Below, one piece after another: positions 45,785-60,328 of a stretch of 64,000 bases of DNA. The notes below the pieces were generated by a model that saw only the letters and a list, made by a program, of their open reading frames with translations, did not search any database and had not been told where the DNA came from. The stretch lies in NCBI RefSeq assembly GCF_034140825.1, contig NC_089035.1:1385001-1449000 (forward strand), in the 5' to 3' direction. Positions within the stretch are counted from its first letter, which is position 1. The number at the start of each line of letters is the position of its first letter. The DNA comes from Oryza sativa Japonica Group. Its lineage: Eukaryota; Streptophyta; Magnoliopsida; Poales; Poaceae. The position numbers and the translations under genes are program-made.

Positions 45785-48700
45785 ATGGAAAATCTACCAA
45801 ATGGCTCAGCAAATATAGCTGAGAAGAACCAGGATAATGAGATGTCTACAGATGCTGGTGAGCCTGAAGAAGTAGCAGATATATTTATTTATAGAGAAGA
45901 TGTTGTCAGCTTGAAGTCAAAAGAGGACACCCGTGGGTTGGTTTTGGAGGTAGCAGGAGAATATGATTCTGAAGGTAGCATCACTGATGATGATACTGAT
46001 ACTGAGGAGCATGAACACAAAAGTTCTCATAGGACTGAAAATGGTGGTGCTGATGGTGATAATGTCAGTAATGGAGTTGATGTTGATAGTCAGAGTTCAT
46101 TGCCTGATAACAAGGTTAGGGTTCTATGGATTGATGGTGTCGAGAAGACGGAAGATATTGACAGCGTGGTTGTCATGGACAGAAGTTTCCTTCATGGAGA
46201 TATAGTGGCTTCTGCCACAGATCCAACTGGTCAGATGGGACTTGTTGCTGATGTCAGCCTTGTGGTTGATTTGCAAGGACCTCACGGAGAAATAATAAAG
46301 GGAGTATCCTCTAAAGATTTGAGACGCATCAGGGAATTTAACGTAGGTGATTATGTTGTCTCTGGGCCATGGCTTGGTCGAGTCGACGAGGTGTTGGATA
46401 ATGTTAATGTGTTATTTGATGACGGCTCCGTCTGTAAAGTAGCCAGGGCAGATCCTATGCGGCTAAGGCCAGCATTGGGGCCACTGAATCCAAATGCAAG
46501 CTGTCCCTTTTATCCTGGACAGCGTGTCAAGGCAGTGAATTCATCTGTTTACAAAACATCCAGGTGGCTCAATGGACTATGGAAAGCAAGTCGTCTTGAA
46601 GGCACTGTCACAAAGGTGGAAACAGTTGCAGTTATAGTCTATTGGATTGCATCTGCACACTTTGCCACGAATCAAGAATCTGTTCCTCCTGAAGAGCAGA
46701 ACCCAAAGGATCTGACTCTTTTATCTTGTTTTTCATATGCAAATTGGCAATTAACTGATTGGTGTCTTCCTAACCAATACACATCATCGTGTACTGATGA
46801 TTCTTTGATTGAAAGTTCAGAAATAAAAGACTCTGATGACATTCCTGAATCCAGTGATGTTAAGACAGAACTAACGCAGAAGACTGATATGGATGAAAAC
46901 CCTGGGAGGATGGATGGAGATTCTTCTGCTGATGGATCAAATATGGTTTATGAAGATAACACATGCTTAGCCAAACAATCAGAATCAGGCACTATTGCAT
47001 CAACCGTTCCAAAGGAGGGATCACAGGACAATGCAACTTACAGGAAAAAACTTAGGAAAGTTTTTGTCAAAAAGGATAAAAGAACAAGAAGAAGAGACGA
47101 GAGCTTTGAAAGGGCTCTGCTTATTGCAAATACATACACGAAGGTTGATGTGATCTGGCAAGATGGGACAAAAGAATGTGGAGCAAGCTCAACATTGCTC
47201 ATCCCGATCCACAGTCCAAATGACCATGAATTCTTTCCGGAGCAGTATGTCGTGGACAAGGTTGGTAATGATGTTGATGATTCTTCTGAAACAAAACGTG
47301 TGGGTCTTGTTAGAAGTGTTAATGCAAAGGACCGAACTGCATCTGTATCATGGTTTAAGCCTTCATTACACCCAGAGGAGCCCAGAGAAATCGAGTGCAA
47401 TGAAATTGTGAGTGCATATGAATTGGATGGCCATCCAGATTATGATTATTGCTATGGAGATGTTGTTGTTCGCTTGCCATCTGTTTCACTGCCTGTTGAA
47501 TCAACCAATAGGGAGAACACCATGGAACTGGATAATGTAAATTCTACAGAAGTATCGGCAACCCCTGTAGCTGATGCAGAGGAACAGTTTCCACAGAAGG
47601 AATCCAGTTTGGAATTTACTAGCCTTTCATGGGCTGGTAATATAGTTGGTTTTGAAGACGGTGATATTATAGTCATTTGGGGCGATGGTTCAGTGTCAAA
47701 GGTAATTCCTTAACATCTATTAATGCTGAAAATAGCATTTAGTTCCAAAACTAACTTCATTTCCTGTTGTTTTTTCAGGTTGGTCCACATGAAATATATG
47801 TTGTTGGTCGTGAAGATGATGGTGCCTCACTAGATGATGGAACTGCCAGTGATGGTGCTAGCTGGGAGACTGTTGATGACAATCAAACGGATTTGCCTGA
47901 TGATTCTGCACAGGTATTATCTGTCTGCATCTATTGTTGTTTTGCCCAGCCATTCCTTTCCTGAAGTACCTTTTAGTTTCATTTGTTGATCGCTGCATTC
48001 TGTTTCAGGATGATTCGCAAAATGTAGCAGATAGTAACATCGAAAGGGAAAACGGTTCATTTAATTCGCAGGATGGAAGCTCTGTTGCAACTGGTCCACT
48101 TTCTGTTGCTTTTGGCTTTGTGACTCGGCTCGCGAGTGAACTCTTTGCTCGAGGTAAAAAGCATTTAGATGGATCAAACTCAGATGCTATGGATGAAGTT
48201 GAATCTCACCAGTCTAATGAGATTTCAGAATCTGGTGATGATATTGATAAAGCTGAGGGGGAGAACAATGTGGCAACATCTGAGAGTACCGTTGTAACAA
48301 CAAATGACGCTTCCGGTGGGAAGTCTGTAGATGTTGATATGGCTGACAAGCCTGGAGATTCAGATGGCTTCAAACACTTTGATGTTCAGCAGTGCCCTCC
48401 AGACCATCATTACCTGGAAAACATGGCGCAGGTAAAATTTTATTACATGACATGTATATTATGGTGTTGTTAAATGTCCATATATTAGTAACACTCCTAT
48501 TGCATTTTTTGGAAGGACCTTCTTGCAAGAGCCGATTATACCCACAGTTTTTTTTGACCATTTTAATATTTTGTTGGTTATTTAGATTTCTTGCTTATAA
48601 ATAGCTAATAAATGCTGTAGCAGGGCACTGGTGGAAGAAAGTGGGTAAAAAAGGTACAGCAGGAATGGAACATACTTGAGAAAAATCTACCAGGTTTGCC

Positions 48701-49982
48701 ATGCTTCCTCCGGTTTAACCTCATTCAAATGCTAATAAAAAGATTGTACACAACCATATTGTGATCTGACTGATGTTAGTTTTACTGCAATTGTAGATTA
48801 TATTTATGTTAGGGTATTTGAGGATCGAATGGACCTCATAAGAGCCGTGATTATTGGAGCAAGTGGAACACCATACCAAGATGGTCTTTTCTTCTTCGAC
48901 TTCCACCTTCCACCTGAGTTTCCACAAGTTCCTCCGGTAATTGACAATTACATTGCCTTACTGTCCATCTTTTATTTTCATCTTTATTTTTCTTATCATA
49001 TCTGCTGGTAATTTTTTACATATGTAAATGAGCTCCTTTCATTTGTTACCAAATCTGCAGTCGGCGTACTATCATTCTGGAGGTTTGCGCGTAAATCCAA
49101 ACCTGTATGTGGATGGGAAGGTCTGCTTAAGTCTCTTGAATACCTGGACGGGCAGAGGGAATGAAGTATGGGATCCATCATCATCCAGTATTCTCCAAGT
49201 CCTGGTTTCACTTCAGGGCTTGGTTCTAAATGAAAAGCCTTATTTTAATGAAGCTGGCTATGAGAAGCAAGTTGGTACTGTTGAAGGGGAGAAGAATGCA
49301 TTGCCATATAATGAGAACACATATCTGCTGAGCTTGAAATCCATGTTGTATATCCTGAGGCGACCTCCAATGGTAACACAGCTCTTCCCTCTTCGAGAGC
49401 TATTTCATTTATATTATTCTCAGATATTTTCTCTTTCCAACTTGAGCCTTTGTTTATCATAAGCCAGATACATGCATGTTAGATCAACATGTCTATATCT
49501 TTATGTAGTTTATTTTGGATGCTAAATCCTGAATCAGACATTCATTCCATTGTTCCCATTGCAATCCGTGATTCTTCTAGCAGACACAGCAAGAATTTGC
49601 ATTGCCATATAGTAAAACTAACTCTTTACTATGCTAGTAGCATAAAGATGCTTAACTATACCTTTTTTACAATCTTTTGATCTTCTGATTGTTTAATGTA
49701 CTATTGATGCAGCATTTCGAGGACTTTGCAAAGAGCCACTTCTCCAAGCGTGGCAAATACATTCTCAAAGCTTGTGAGGCCTATTTGCAAGGTAATGGGG
49801 TTGGGACGCTCACAGATGATGCCTGCACCACCGAGAGAAGCAAAGAACAGCCATGCTCGGTGGGTTTCAAACTCGCATTAGCAAAAATTATGCCACGGTT
49901 GATTACTGCCCTGAAGGACGCTGGAGCAAATTGTGACCAATATGAGCACCTTGGGAAAACGGAAACTGCTCAAGAACACTGA
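45785..49982 (+). CDS. Large E2 ubiquitin-conjugating enzyme, UBC23/UBE2O type
   Basis: Seven coding exons (45785-47701, 47779-47913, 48009-48431, 48624-48693, 48797-48936, 49061-49372, 49713-49982) join in frame to 1088 residues. The N-terminal ~650 residues carry SH3-like repeats typical of UBE2O (FLHGDIVASATDPTGQMGLV, FNVGDYVVSGPWLGRVDEVL, WAGNIVGFEDGDIIVIWGDG). The C-terminal E2 fold has WVKKVQQEWNILEKNLPDYI, YQDGLFFFDFHLPPEFPQVP, YHSGGLRVNPNLY and the catalytic cysteine in DGKVCLSLLNTW. Such E2s can act as combined E2/E3 enzymes. Arabidopsis UBC23 is the nearest plant type I recall. PHO2/UBC24, a phosphate regulator, is a related but shorter protein (876 residues in rice). I prefer UBC23 because of length and the full set of N-terminal repeats. 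The gene looks intact. Confidence 0.92.
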
Positions 49983-52446
49983 ATGACTTGTATGGATATC
50001 ATTTTTTGGTTTCAGAAAGATGATCACCTCACCTGCTGTTTTTCGTATAAATGTACATTACATTTGTTTCTTGTTTCTATTTAAACATTTGGAAAATTTG
50101 GTTCCAAATGTGTTCATCTCTTCTCAACTGGGAGCTTGAGCTGCCCTGTACAGTTTGTTTTTGTTAAGCTTGCAGGGTTCGTTATGGCCAGGATAGTATG
50201 CCAATTCTGAACCGGGCCTAGAATTTCCAGGAATAGAGATGTGAAATCTAATGGATAGTATAATTCCCCTCACCGAGTAAACCGTAGACAAGTAATTCAC
50301 CGGACTATGTTCATGTTTACTGATATACGGTCGTTCATCAGCTTCTTCACATGCTGTAATGGTGAACTGGTATTACCTCATTTTCATTTTTTGATTGAAT
50401 GCTAAGTTGAGAATAGTGGGTGATAATGGACACTGCCATGGAAACATTTGATGCTGGTGAACGAATTTCTGGATAAGTTGTTTGAATTTCTGGACAAGTT
50501 ACTCCCTTATCTGTTTGACCATGTGGTGCTGGTAGTTTGATTTGATCAATTTTGTTTAGCTACCTACTTGTGACAGGTGCAATAGTGCCCACACATTCTT
50601 TCAGATTATGACAACGTCATGGTCTAAACCAAAGATTCAAGGTGGCAAAGTCGTACAGGATTTATTTCCCAGTTGCACAGTTTCATGGGGAAAATCCATT
50701 GAAATGCAACAGATTTTTCAGAGTTGGTACAGATGCGTTGCTCCGGGTTAAATAGTGGATCCATCCGATAGAGATTTGCTGGATGCGATGAACATTTATG
50801 AATCCTAGCAAATTGAAGGGTTAATTCGATGGGCAGTAATGCATGGACAATACTAGGGTCAAAACGATAGATAGTGAACTCACAGTTTGGGGGCTTCAAA
50901 CTTTCATTATAAAATTATTTTTGCCATGGTTTATTACAGATTCAACAATTGTTTATTGCTCCTATCAGAACATCTTAGAAAACGTGGTTCCAAATGAATT
51001 CATCTGTGTTCCAATCGAACTTGTTTTTTTTTTAGGAAATCCCAGTCGAAGTTGGCATTGAACTGCTCTTCTTGGTCAAGCATGCAGGAATACATCGATG
51101 TGTAGTCCTGTAATGGATAGTAAATTCCTCCTTTCACCTATTCACCCTTCTTCAACAAATCTCACCGGACACCATTACTCGAGAATATAAATTCAAAATT
51201 TTCATCACCCCATTTTTCATGTCTAATGGTTTGACATGTTATTTTTTTATTAGATAATAAATAATATTACATCCCCAGCCTCTGTTGTTACGCACACGGA
51301 CAGGTTGACATGTATTATTCTCCCTCCTTCCCGATTTGATCGAATGTTTGATAATATAATATAACTAGTATACTTATGTTTTTCTGCAATTGGCAATTGC
51401 CAGCCGATACATTGGAAGATTTATAAATGGAAGAGTCGTCTCTTGAGCCGTCATCTGTATCTGTCTGTGGATGATCCACCCTCTCATACCCTGTGATTTT
51501 GACCTTCCGTTTTTTGTCAACAAATCTGGATACAACCTGGCTCAAGACTTGAAGCTGCAACCATGCTCAGATTCTTGTCATGAAATGCCGAACTCTTTTA
51601 CATCTTTTTGGTTGTTGTAACTGAAAGTGTGAAACTAGGTAGAAATCTTCAATACCCAGGGGCAGAGGCTGACTCCATGCCCTTATCTCCGAGACAGAAC
51701 AACAGAGAAAAAGGAGATTGGGCTAATTACAAGGATTAAAGTTGTTGTTGATTACTTGATTAGGAGAGTCCAACAAGTAAGGCATTGATCAAACCTTGCA
51801 AAATTATCAACCTAATTAGCCTACCCCAGCACAAACCTGTCCAGCCGGCTACATGTGGAGAAGAAAAAAGATGAGTCAGAACAGCAAATGCATATGCTCT
51901 CCCTCTCCTTCCTGGGAAGAAGAAAAGATGATCGGCCAATTGAATTCATCAAATAGATCATCAAATAGGTTTCAATGACAATTGAACAGTAGATAGAATA
52001 CTAGAGGAACAAGTATTTGCCTTTCAAACTTTCTTTGCTACTACTACACTACAATATTCGGTCGGTTTCAACGTGAGCTAGATTTCCTTGAAATTCTGCA
52101 CTAATATTTATTCAGAGTTAGTTGGCGAAGAAACGTCGGTCCATTGTATGGGTTTAACACTGATCAAGATAACGCGTTTCAGGCCGATTTCAGGGTCAAA
52201 AAGAGAGAAGAGAGCTCACAGCTGGAGTTGTTGCATCATCATACCGACGGGATGTTCTGTTAGGGCATCAAGTCACTCGATCGATCGTGTCGTCAAATCT
52301 GACTTATTTGCTTCTGTCGATCAATCACGATCAAATCCACAGATTTCTCTCTTGTGTGTTCATTCCGTCTCTTCCATCCTATCTGAATGATGATGAAATG
52401 AAACAGTAGCAGCACTGTCAGTACTGTAAAGAGTACTACTCCGTAA
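49983..52446. other. Intergenic, no gene recognised
   Basis: It begins with the E2 3'UTR. Two stretches (about 50090-50310 and 50980-51180) share words such as GTGGTTCCAAAT/TTTGGTTCCAAATG, GCAGG and AATGGATAGTA in the same order, which suggests an old duplication. No coding potential is supported. Confidence 0.45.
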
Positions 52447-52697
52447 GAGCAGGTACAATAGCAGGCTATAAGACAGTTATAACCATATATCGAGAAGAAA
52501 AGAGGAGAGAGAAGAAAGTGGGCTACAGATTTGTAGTCGGCTACAACACGGATTCCAAAATATTATGTGTGTATGAGAGGTGGGACCGGATATTAATGGT
52601 ATAGTATATTTTTATAGTTAACTATTGTATGAATAAACTATTAGATTAGCTATAGATGTTTTGGAGCCAATAGTTGGCTATACTATTGACCTTGCTC
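52447..52697. repeat. Tourist-like MITE
   Basis: The termini GAGCAGGTACAATAGCAGGC and the complement of ATACTATTGACCTTGCTC pair. TAA flanks both sides (52444-52446 and 52698-52700). Confidence 0.75.
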
Positions 52698-54404
52698 TAA
52701 AAGACTGTGTAGCTTATCAACGGGACGTATAGTTTACTCTTCTCTCCCGTCAAGAAAATATACCGTCTCAAATATCTCTCTTTAAAATATTTAAATTCGA
52801 AGTATAAAAATCATATACGAGTAGATTCACCTTAAGAAGTAGTCATCCCCCGATATTTAAATATATGTGACAACATTGATTTCATGTGGTCAAATTTTCA
52901 AAATTTTGACTATAAGTAGCTCTCAAAATATTTAGCTTCAAAACATAAAGATCACTAGATACTTTTTACATATTATCGTTATAATCTGGTAGAGAAACAG
53001 TGGTAGAAATTACATACTAAAAAAGACCAAATAAAGTCAACATTTTCACGTATTTAAATACGGAGGTACTACTCCCTCTATCCATATTGTAAGTCGTTTT
53101 GGCCTCTTCATCCCTTATCTAAATTCACTCAGGGTTTACCTTTTCATTTTCGAATAGAAAACCGCTCCTCACCGGTTTATCGAAAACCGACCAAAAACAA
53201 GTAAAAACTGATGACTTTTGGTTAACACCGTATGAAAAACGGCTAATACCGATCAGTTTTCACAAATCGACACCTAGCAGTTTCATGAAAACCAACCGGT
53301 TTTTATGAAAACCCGGTTGGTTTTATGAACCCTCGATTCACTGACATACATATGCATATGAATATGGACACATACATAAATCTATTCAAAACCCAAAACG
53401 TCTTACATTTATGAAACAAAGATTTATGAAACAAAGGAAGTAATACTTTTGTGATCCTTGTAGTATAATCTTAAGGTTTCCATATATTTTGCAATATAAA
53501 TTGATTTCATCAAACTTAAGTTTGAACACCATATCAATGTCTAAAATAACATGTTTTTTTGTGAATTGAGAGTATTTGGCCTCGTCATCTATGCATAGTA
53601 CTCTTCCATGCATCTTTAGTTTGATGGAACCATCAGCAAGATACTACCGTCCACCTTATATTTACTTGGAGTGTCATTAAGACGCATGCATGTTTTAAGT
53701 ACAGCTATTCTAATTAGTTTACACACTGATATGTTTTATGACACTAACAAGCAACGTCGTGCAACACGCATACATTAGTAAGATAGTCCAACATGTCACG
53801 CAAAGCCATCTGTGATCCGTTCGATCGATCAAGACGAAGGCAATCGATCGATGGATCGATTAATCAATTAATTGTGGTTGGACCCAGATTAACTATGATA
53901 AAATGGATCACGTAGTACTGCATTTGGTGCTAGCTCAAGGAAGCATGGAGCCGTCATAATATTGTAATGTCAAGATAACTACAAAAATTATATATTTTGA
54001 CTAGCTTGATCTTCAAATGTAGCACTCCAGATATTAGTGCCAAAAATGTCACTCCCTCCATTCGTTCTTCTTAAAATTGTTTTAGTATAAACATATTTTA
54101 GTGCAAACCACATGTATATGTAAACTACCGTATTATCGAAAAATAGAAGTAAGAGATTTATCTTTTGCTGCTGGTTAAATCTAGGACTAAAAAAATTTTA
54201 CTCGGAGTGATGTGGACAAATCTTAGAAGTCAATTTTCAGATCTTACGATAGTTTTTAAGTTTGCACTATATATTTTCCTATACAAAGAATCATATCGTA
54301 TCACTGAAAGAACCGATTTTACTAGGAAATTTTTCCCGATATCCTCTCTTAGTATAAAGTTATAGGCCACTAATTCCTAAAACTTAACATACAAAAATGC
54401 CACA
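52698..54404. other. AT-rich intergenic DNA with repeat relics
   Basis: A partial Stowaway terminus is near 53070 (CTCCCTCTATCCATATTGTA). The repeat at 53150-53340 is the relative of the one at 1150-1290. No gene is supported. Confidence 0.5.
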
Positions 54405-54985
54405 TCATCATTCACTAACAATTATTACATTTAAGTATCATGCAAGCATGCTATATTATCTATAATTTAATAATTTATTAAATTTTAGAGATTTAAAATA
54501 TAAGCATGTTAAATCATCCAATATAATTCACATGATATTTAAATATATTAATCCATCATTTTTTTTATAATATCCTTTATACCAATATAGTTCATCCTCG
54601 CTTAGTTCATGTTATTTTACTTTTCTCTCATAAGTTATATCACATCAATTATTTTTAGTCCTTATTAGATGATTAATCTATGGTTTAGATTCTCTCTCTT
54701 CTTTTCTTCTCTCATTAAGCCATATCATCTTAATTTTTGTAGCTCTTAGATGTATGGTCTAAATTATCTTTCTTATTTTGTTCTCTCATAAATTAAGTCA
54801 CATCATATTACTTTTACATTTGAATCATCATTCTACATACTATTTAAATTTAAATTACATCAACTTATGTAAGCTTATATTTATGTAAGCTTATGTTGGT
54901 TTAAGCTATCTTACACATTATTTTTACTTATTCTTATTATAATAAACTACCCACAGTAACGCGCGGGGTTTCACGTAGCATTTTT
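54405..54985 (+). mobile_element. Candidate non-autonomous Helitron remnant
   Basis: The stretch is AT-rich with rice Helitron-like phrases (AAGTCACATCATATTACTTT) and ends in ACAGTAACGCGCGGGGTTTC followed by ACGTAG. Plant Helitrons end in a short GC hairpin plus CTRR; here the hairpin-like word is present but the last bases deviate. The left end is not defined. Confidence 0.3.
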
Positions 54986-56524
54986 AATATGCAAAGCTTT
55001 TGTGCCTTCACCAAAGTTATTTTTGTTCTTAATAGATGTCGTTTTATGATTTACACGTACGTGACGATGACATGGGAGAAAGACAAATTAAACATGTTCC
55101 TTAAACGAGAAGAAGCGATATGATTGGTTCCTTGTCTATGTGCCAAAATATATAACACTTCATAAAAAAAATTGAGATAGAGTATTTCGATTTGCGTGTC
55201 TTTTTTCCTCTCATGTCAAACTGATACTCATTAGAAGTTTGAACCTTGCTAATCCACACTAGCTACTCTTGGCGTCCTTGTCATGGATGACCGTTTCGGT
55301 TGCAGGCTTATAGCTCCCTTACCAACCAAGTCACGCCATTGTTAATCCTGTTTGGTTTGGTTTGGCTAGCTTTCCTGAAAATAAAAAACCACGGCAATGA
55401 ACATTTTGTGGGACCCAATTGTCAGCCTCTGGACCAAATGGTATATATAGGGCCAAGCTGGGGGTACCTTGTCAAGATCCATACCTACCAACCAAACTTG
55501 AATTGGTATAGTAGTGTTGCCTCCAGCCTCCTCCTCCTCCAACCTCTCCCCCAACAAAAGCATTTCATAGCTTAATTCAATCATTATTGGTTCGTTACAT
55601 TCTAGCTATTCCCATATATATTGCTTTAGTTTTCCTTAATTTTCATCTTTTTCTCTTCATTTGATACATGCGTGTGTGTGCTATTTACATATGCATTTTG
55701 TATATGATCGAAATTTTCTTCCATCGAGATATATAGGGTGATTAGTTTGAATCATGACAAATTTGCTTACAATTCGTTGCTGTAGTGGTGGTATCAATTA
55801 CTACATGAGTACTGATCAATGTGTACGAGTCGTACATAACTTGATATGGAGTATATATATATTTCAGGTCGTGATCACGCATTGACAATTGTCCGGACCA
55901 ATCATTAATCATATCCCAAAGCATGGTAGCCACTACTAATATTTGTTGGACGTGATAGATAGTGCGTTTGGCTTGTCTAGCTGTTTGCATACTCATATTC
56001 ATATATATGGCGAGATAGAAGCACATCTATACTTGATTAAGTGATCATTAATCATCTATACTACATATCCATTTGGATTGTGTCATGATTAACTAAGTCA
56101 CCACGCGTGGTTTAGTTTATCAAATCGTACCAACTAACGTTAGTGCCAACATCTAATTTTTCTTACATACATGCAGATGCATGACACAGTTAATTATCTA
56201 GCTAGTGGAAGCTCCACATATATAATCATATATACATACATGCATGGTGTACCATCTACTTAACATAACATGCATATATAGTGCTCATCACAAAAAAGTG
56301 CAAAGGATGATCGGTGTACATTTGGAGGCACATTATTTCCTGTCTCTTGAGAGTCTTTGACACACACAGCACTAGTTCACCACTTGATGGCTCAAGCACA
56401 CTACATATATATCCTTGTTTTTTCAACAAAAAAGATATGGATTTTTTGTACTACTACTTATGAAGAAGCTATGCATAATGCAGAGGGAAAAGCAGCAAGA
56501 ATTAAGGTGTAGCAACCTGCAAAA
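54986..56524. other. Upstream region of the LPR gene
   Basis: No gene is supported. A possible TATA box (GTATATATAGGGCC) at 55441-55454 is followed by a pyrimidine-rich, leader-like stretch (CCTCCTCCTCCAACCTCTCC). If real, the LPR transcript would need a ~1-kb leader or a leader intron before 56525. A nearer promoter in the AT-rich 56200-56500 is equally possible. Confidence 0.4.
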
Positions 56525-58937
56525 ATGCGCGCCAAAGTGGAGCTAGCCGTCCTCCTCTTGGTCCTCGTCGGCGTCGCCGCCGGGACCCGGCCGCCGTCGG
56601 CGCCGCCGCCGGTGACGGAGGACACACTTCAGAAGGTGGCCGGCTCGCTGGAAATGTACGTCGACGAGCTCCCTCAGATGCCCAAGATCTACGGCTTCTC
56701 CATGAGACACGGTCACCCCTCTCCCATTCGTCTCACCATCGGCATGTACCAGAAGAAATGGGTACGCAAAATTTCGGACAAAATTTAGCTGCTTTTGATA
56801 AAATTTGTTAAAATTTAAATTTCATGTGAAGTTTAGGAGTTTTTGAATTTTTCCAAACCTTTTTTCAAATAGAAATTCCACCGCGACCTGCCGGCGAGCA
56901 CCGTGTTCGTGTTCGGGACGTCGGCGGCGACGGCCACGTTCCCGGGGCCCACCATCGAGGCAGCGCAGGGGGTCCCACTGTCAGTGACGTGGCAGAACTA
57001 CCTCCCCGCGCGCCACATCCTCCCGTGGGACCCCACCGTGCCCACCGCCATCCCGCGCCGCGGCGGCGTCCCCACCGTCGTCCACCTCCACGGCGGCGCC
57101 CACCCGCCGCAGTCCGATGGCAGCGCCTTCGCCTGGTTCACCGCCGGCTTCGGCGAGACCGGCCCGGCGTGGTCGACGCCGACGTACACCTACCCCAACG
57201 CGCAGTCCCCCGGCGTGCTCTGGTACCACGACCACGCCCTCGGCCTCACCCGCGCCAACCTCCTCGCCGGACTCCTCGGCGCCTACGTCATCCGCAACCC
57301 GGCGGTGGAGGCGCCGCTCGGCCTCCCCTGCGGCGATGAGTTCGACCGCGTCCTCATGCTCGCCGACCGGAGCTTCTACGCCGACGGCTCCATCTATATG
57401 AACTACACCGGCATCATCCCCAACATCCACCCGCAGTGGCAGCCGGAGTACTTCGGCGAGGCCATCACCGTCAACGGCAAGGCATGGCCGTTCCTCGCCG
57501 TCGCCCGCCGCCGCTACCGCTTCCGCATCATCAACACCAGCAACGCGCGCTACTTCAACCTCTCCCTCACCAACGGCCTCCCCTTCACCGTCGTCGGCTC
57601 CGACACCAACTACCTCTCCAAGCCGGTCACCGCGGCGAGCCTCCTCGTCTCCGTCGCCGAGACGTTCGACGTCGTCGTCGACTTCTCCCAGTCCACCAGC
57701 TCCGAGGCGGAGCTGGTCAACACGGCGCCGTACCCGTACCCCGACGGCCAAGCGCCCAACGACCTCAACGGCAAGGTGATGAAGTTCGTGATCTCGCCGG
57801 CGAAGGCGAAGGACACCTCCAGGGTGCCGGCGAAGCTGCTCGACTACGTCGCTGTCGCCGAGGAAGAGGCAGTGCAGAGGCGGTACATCGTGATGTACGA
57901 GTACGAGGACGCCGCCACCGGCAACCCGACACACCTGTACATCAACGGGAAGAGGCTGGAGGACCCGGCGACGGAGACGCCGCGGCCGGGGACGACGGAG
58001 GTGTGGGAGGTGATCAACCTGACGCCGGACAACCACCCGCTCCACCTCCACCTCGCGACGTTCCAGGCGACGCGCGTCCGCGGGCTCGTCGACGAGGACG
58101 CGTTCAAGGGCTGCATGGCGAAGCTCAACGACGCGGTGAGGTGCAACGTGAGCCGGCACGCCGTCGGCGAGGAGGTGGCGGTGCCGGAGCACGAGAAGGG
58201 GTGGAAGAACGTGGTCAAGATCGCGCCGGGGTACATGACGACGATCGTCGTCAAGTTCTTCATGGTCGACAGCGGCAAGCCGTACCCGTTCGACGCCACG
58301 GCCGAGCCCGGCTACGTCTATCACTGCCACGTAAGCATCGACACTTAATTAACTTTCTCTGCCACTTAATAATGTCTTAATTACTATTCCCTCCATCCCA
58401 AATTATAAGGTCTATATTTTTTTTACATGGTCTTCAATGATATACTTTAACTATTAATTTATCTTATGTTACGTTTCCAACAAATATAAAAAATTAGTAT
58501 TACATAAAAGTATTTTAAAATATGAATCCAGTGATATAACATGCATGATATTTAACATATATATGATTAGTATGATTATTAGTAAAAAAAAGTTATTAAG
58601 TTTGGTTTTCCTTAAAAACAAAGCGCCCTGTGATTTAGGACGGAGGGAGTAACTGCCTCATCGTTTACTTGTCACAATTGGCCATTACTGTTTCAATTTT
58701 GACCATTTAAACGTTTGAAGTTTTATTATGTCTTTTAACCACACATAAAACTTTTGCATAAAAGACCAGCAGTCGAAGTTAAAAAAAAAAGCGAATAGTA
58801 ACAAGAGGAAGTAACTACAGTTATATTTACAAATTTACATGTTGACACTAACACGTTTGTTTTTACTGTTTGATTGGTTGCAGATTCTGGATCATGAGGA
58901 CAACGCCATGATTCGCCCGCTAAAGCTGATCAAATGA
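56525..58937 (+). CDS. LPR1: LPR1-type multicopper oxidase (ferroxidase)
   Basis: Three exons (56525-56761, 56873-58330, 58884-58937) join in frame to 582 residues. A signal peptide is evident ([20 protein letters not shown]). The copper motifs are in order: [12 protein letters not shown] (first H-x-H), [21 protein letters not shown] and [13 protein letters not shown], which supply the type 1, 2 and 3 sites. LPR proteins are secreted or ER-associated ferroxidases. In Arabidopsis LPR1 and LPR2 mediate iron-dependent root growth arrest under low phosphate. Rice has a small tandem LPR cluster, consistent with the second LPR start 850 bp downstream. The coding part is very GC-rich (third positions), normal for grass genes. 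Intron 2 hosts a Stowaway MITE. Which LPR member this is cannot be settled here; the symbol is the family name. Confidence 0.92.
58387..58649. repeat. Stowaway-like MITE in LPR intron 2
   Basis: TTCCCTCCATCCCAAATTAT and the matching GTGATTTAGGACGGAGGGAG are flanked by TA (58385-58386 and 58650-58651). Confidence 0.75.
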
Positions 58938-60032
<1,095 letters not shown>

Positions 60033-60178
60033 TGAACAGAATTGCAGAAATGATACAGTTCCTGGCACTTGGATTTTCTTGTCTTCTCTCTTTAATTTGT
60101 TTTGATTATTATGTGACGCATATCGTGATGGCAACCTGAGTTTGGTACGATACGGTTGTTCATTTTATTCATAGCTCA

Positions 60179-60325
60179 GCCCTTGTTTATTTCCAAACTT
60201 TTTCTTCAAACTTCTAACTTTTCCGTCGCATCAAAACTTTTCTACACACACAAATTTCTAATTTTTTTATCACATCGTTTCAATTTCAACCAAACTTTCA
60301 ATTTTAGCGTGAACTAAATACACCC
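60179..60325. repeat. High-copy rice MITE in LPR-2 intron 1
   Basis: It starts GCCCTTGTTTATTTCCAAAC and ends GTGAACTAAATACACCC. TCA flanks both sides (60176-60178 and 60326-60328). It is the same family as 5033-5179. Confidence 0.7.
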
Positions 60326-60328
60326 TCA

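Noticed and set aside
45785-49982. Identification as PHO2 (UBC24)
   Set aside because: The product is 1088 residues with a full UBE2O-like set of N-terminal repeats. Rice PHO2 is shorter, so UBC23 type fits better.
51315-51560. 81-residue minus-strand frame near an acidic, Asp-rich stretch
   Set aside because: It lacks an ATG-based gene model and any recognisable domain; probably chance.
55441-55570. Separate small gene after a TATA-like box
   Set aside because: The following frame has no family features. It is better read as a possible leader of the LPR transcript, itself uncertain.
56981-58330. 449-residue minus-strand frame opposite the LPR gene
   Set aside because: It is a by-product of extreme third-position GC in the real gene, made of repetitive Arg/Val/Glu/Asp without motifs.
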